Assembly (NCBI RefSeq): GCF_023223645.1
Contig: NZ_JALKBY010000006.1
Location: forward strand, 1-64,000
DNA: 64,000 bases
Reading direction: 5' to 3'
Origin: Natroniella sulfidigena
GTDB lineage: Bacteria; Bacillota; Halanaerobiia; Halobacteroidales; Halobacteroidaceae
How positions within the stretch are numbered: position 1 is the stretch's first letter; every line of letters begins with the position of its first letter. The position numbers and the translations under genes were made by a program. Below, piece after piece: positions 61,390 through 64,000 of the stretch. The notes under the pieces are model-generated. The model did not search any database and was not told where the DNA came from. It saw only the letters and a program-made list of their open reading frames with translations.

Positions 61390-63450
61390 TCAATTATCAA
61401 CTATCAATTGTTTTTTTAATTCTTCTAAATCAGTAATCGGTGCTTGACAGGTGAAATCTTGACAGATATAGGCAGCTGTCTGCCCTGTAACTGCTTGATA
61501 ATCAGCTAGAAAAGGAACTATTTCTAACAATTGCTCTGCATTCTCCTTAGTCTTGACAACTTGCGTCGTAAATGGAGTAAAGTTGGCCCTTAAAACCTCT
61601 AGCATCTCTTCTGTCTCTTCTTGCTGTTGCTCAGCAACGATTACAACTTCTCTGTTCTCTGCTTGAGTAGAGAGGATTGATAATAAAAAGTAGGAATAAG
61701 CAGTCGGATTATTCTTAATTTGGCCCCCAAAAAAGCTAATCTGCTCTTCTACCTTCTCTTCTAGCTTATTATCTCCTGTCAGTTTGGCCAATTTAAGAAA
61801 ATTTAATGTCGCTACAGAATTACCTGACGGCATTGCTCCATCATAAACCTCTTTAGGACGAGTGATTAACTCTTCACCATCTTCACCATAAAAATAGAGC
61901 CCTCCTGCTTCATCATCCCAGAAATATTCCAATAATTCATCATTCAATAGCAAAGCCCGCTTTAGATATTCAGGATTAAAGGTCGTCTGATATAATTCAA
62001 GCAATCCCCAAATCAAAAAAGCATAATCATCAGCATAAGCTAAATAAGCAGCTTCCCCAGCTCGGTACCTAGCTAATAAGCGATCTTGATAGAGATTTTC
62101 CCACAAAAAATCACTAGCTTGCTGGGCCAACTGTTGATACTTACCTTCACCTAATACTCTTGCTCCTAAGGACATAGCAGCAATCATCAACCCATTCCAA
62201 CCGGTCAAGATCTTATCATCCTTATCCGGATGTACCCTTTTCTCACGAGCTGCAAATAACTTCTCTCTAGCATCCTTAAACCTCTCATCTACTTCAGCTT
62301 TATTGAACTGTTGGCCAATTAAGTTGGGGATACTCTTCCCTTCAAAATTCCCCTCTTCAGTAATATCATAATATTGACAAAACTCTTCGCCTTCCTTATC
62401 ACCTAAGACCTCTTTGATCTCTGCTGGAGTCCAGACATAAAACTTACCTTCTACCCCTTCAGAGTCAGCATCTTCTGCGGAATAAAATCCTCCGCTTGTA
62501 GAGGTCATATCTCGGCTAACATAAGTTAGAATCTCCTCAGCAACTCGAGCATAAGCATCATCATCGGTAATCTGATAGGCTTCTAAGTAAGCAATCGCCA
62601 ATAAAGCGTTATCATACAACATCTTTTCAAAATGCGGTACTAACCATTTTCTATCTGTAGAGTATCTAGCAAATCCATAACCCAAATGATCATAGATTCC
62701 ACCAGCATACATATTATCTAATGTCTTAGTTACTAGATCTAGTGCTTCCTGATCAGCACTTAATTTCCAATATCTCATTAGAAATAGTAAGTTATGGGCC
62801 AACGGAAATTTAGGTGCTGAACCAAATCCACCATACTCTCTATCAAAAGTACCTTTGAAATTTTGATAGGCACGTTCAATCAAATCCTCCATCTCTGTTG
62901 TTGAGAGATTGGTCTGTGAATCAACTTTCTCTTTTTGTTTGATTGCTTCCATTATCTGACTGCTAGATTGTAATAAAGCAGAGCGATCATCCTCCCAAGC
63001 GGATTGAATCCCCCGTAAGATCTCTAATAATCCAGGTCGCCCCATCCGCGACTCCTTTGGAAAATAAGTCCCAGCAAAGAATGGTTCTTTATCAGGGGTC
63101 ATCACTACCGTCAAGGGCCAACCCCCTCTACCAGTCAATGCTTGGCAAACCTTCATATAAATATTATCTACATCCGGTCGCTCCTCGCGATCTACCTTGA
63201 TCGAAACGAAATGTTCATTTAAAAATTCAGCTACCTCTTCATCTTCAAATGACTCCTCCTCCATCACATGGCACCAATGGCAAGTAGAGTAACCAATTGA
63301 GAGAAAAATCGGCTTATCCTCCCGCTCAGCCTTAGCAAAAGCCTTCTCATCCCATGGATACCAATCAACTGGATTGTAAGCATGCTGTAATAGGTACGGA
63401 CTCTTCTCATCTATTAAATGGTTTGCTTTCTGCTCGGTTGATGTTGGCAT
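61390..63450 (-). CDS. YyaL-type protein: thioredoxin-like domain plus glycosidase-like (alpha/alpha) domain
   Basis: A 686-residue protein of the DUF255/YyaL (SSP411) family: [13 protein letters not shown], the thioredoxin-like site [40 protein letters not shown], then a six-hairpin alpha domain ([36 protein letters not shown]). Its biochemical role is unsettled. Complete. Ribosome site CGGGAGGTAAATA. Confidence 0.93.
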   Translation of the reverse strand: MPTSTEQKANHLIDEKSPYLLQHAYNPVDWYPWDEKAFAKAEREDKPIFLSIGYSTCHWCHVMEEESFEDEEVAEFLNEHFVSIKVDREERPDVDNIYMKVCQALTGRGGWPLTVVMTPDKEPFFAGTYFPKESRMGRPGLLEILRGIQSAWEDDRSALLQSSSQIMEAIKQKEKVDSQTNLSTTEMEDLIERAYQNFKGTFDREYGGFGSAPKFPLAHNLLFLMRYWKLSADQEALDLVTKTLDNMYAGGIYDHLGYGFARYSTDRKWLVPHFEKMLYDNALLAIAYLEAYQITDDDAYARVAEEILTYVSRDMTSTSGGFYSAEDADSEGVEGKFYVWTPAEIKEVLGDKEGEEFCQYYDITEEGNFEGKSIPNLIGQQFNKAEVDERFKDAREKLFAAREKRVHPDKDDKILTGWNGLMIAAMSLGARVLGEGKYQQLAQQASDFLWENLYQDRLLARYRAGEAAYLAYADDYAFLIWGLLELYQTTFNPEYLKRALLLNDELLEYFWDDEAGGLYFYGEDGEELITRPKEVYDGAMPSGNSVATLNFLKLAKLTGDNKLEEKVEEQISFFGGQIKNNPTAYSYFLLSILSTQAENREVVIVAEQQQEETEEMLEVLRANFTPFTTQVVKTKENAEQLLEIVPFLADYQAVTGQTAAYICQDFTCQAPITDLEELKKQLIVDN

Positions 63451-63472
63451 TATTTACCTCCCGGAATAATTT

Positions 63473-63504
63473 TGATATAAAGTGGCACTGTGCCACTTTA
63501 TATC
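63473..63504. repeat. perfect palindrome upstream of the YyaL gene
   Basis: GATATAAAGTGGCAC / TGCCACTTTATATC around a 1- to 2-base centre; no T-run of its own. It lies 20 bases upstream of the YyaL gene start and could be an operator or cruciform. Confidence 0.5.
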
Positions 63505-63535
63505 AGTTGACAGTTTACAGTGTACAGTTGACAGT

Positions 63536-63594
63536 GGATAGAAAAAATCTAAGAAATGATTTTTTCATCACAAAGGGTTCAAAGAACCCGAAGG
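63536..63594. repeat. 59-bp dispersed repeat, copy 2
   Basis: Partner of 58931-58989. Same preceding simple repeats (CAGTTGACAGTTTACAG). Confidence 0.7.
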
Positions 63595-63630
63595 AAAATC
63601 ATTAAAACCATTAAAACAAATCCAAACTAT

Positions 63631-63811
63631 CATGAGGAATGTTTCGCAGTGACATCTAGATTTTTTCGTTTAGTTTCTTGATGAACCGGAAATCAAATCA
63701 GAGCATGAATTAGTTAATTTTCCTATTTTAAAATTAACTTGCTCTTGTTTGATTGGAGGTGAGTCTTAGAAACTCAGAAAAAATCTTTCCGAACGAGAAA
63801 CTTTCCTCATG
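63631..63811. repeat. 181-bp inverted-repeat-bounded segment, possible MITE
   Basis: Ends CATGAGGAATGTTTC (63631-63645) and GAAACTTTCCTCATG (63797-63811), complementary at 14 of 15 positions; inner parts AGATTTTTT and AAAAAATCT also pair. No gene inside. The rest of 63451-64000 shows no coding frame I can support. Confidence 0.45.
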
Positions 63812-64000
63812 TTAATAGCATATCGAAAGTGACACAATATTGTAATAAAGTTTAACTTTAAAATAAACAACTGCATTTTTAGTATATCTACATTACCCGT
63901 TTAAAATTCATCATGCTTTAAAATAATACCAGACCAAACCCAACCATTCATGTACAGCCCGCAATGACTTATCTAACGCAAAACGATTTGGAATAAACCT

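Overview
The window looks like the chromosome of a low-GC, spore-forming, anaerobic Firmicute. A halophile of the Halanaerobiales (Halobacteroidaceae, for example an Orenia-like genus) is my best guess. The grounds are strong AT bias, purine-rich Shine-Dalgarno sites with many GTG and TTG starts, SpoVS and a Spo0E-like phosphatase (sporulation), a flavodiiron protein (anaerobe), and SpoIIE/STAS/HD-GYP signalling. The host assignment is inference.

Layout. (1) 1-4,180: debris at the left side of a tRNA-Pro integration hotspot. It holds a truncated chemoreceptor, integrase relics, a Doc/AbrB toxin-antitoxin pair, an MFS transporter and a single degenerate CRISPR repeat with leader remnants. (2) 4,180-43,400: a 39-kb accreted island ending in the complete tRNA-Pro(GGG) gene. 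Copies of the 3' part of that tRNA lie at 1,076, 4,133 and 43,401, each preceded by the 3' tail of a related integrase. The island carries XRE/ImmA regulators, a broken PIN gene, an Mrr-like nuclease, a McrA-like HNH nuclease with a Nudix gene, spoVS, and a helicase-HNH protein. It also has a complete type I-A-like CRISPR-Cas locus with three arrays (5, 19 and 12 repeats), a holin region, a chemoreceptor, an ORF-less group II intron, an Rpn nuclease element bounded by inverted repeats, and phage-type replication genes. Its integrase is split by an IS200/IS605 insertion with exact, reconstructable borders. (3) 43,500-64,000: ordinary chromosome. It holds an ABC-class ATPase with a radical SAM protein, a flavodiiron protein, a STAS / HD-GYP / SpoIIE-type signalling operon, RidA, FapA, MntP, DegV, an Lrp-aminotransferase pair, 3-methyladenine glycosylase, an IS3 element, pcm and a YyaL-type protein.

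How the CRISPR genes work together. Cas1, Cas2, Cas4, Csa1, a small Zn-ribbon protein and a WYL regulator form one leftward block (adaptation and regulation). Cas3, Cas8, Cas7, Cas5 and Cas6 form a second leftward block (interference). All three arrays are read leftwards from conserved leaders. In the 270 bp between the two cas blocks lies a rightward small-RNA gene: promoter, degenerate repeat, short pseudo-spacer, second partial repeat, terminator. Its pseudo-spacer resembles the cas3 promoter next to a CCT motif, so it may be a crRNA-like autorepressor of the cas3 operon. This is the most interesting item in the window.

A second striking signal is the octamer GGGCCAAC. I counted about 33 copies on both strands, in coding and non-coding DNA and in two CRISPR spacers, where well under one is expected by base composition.
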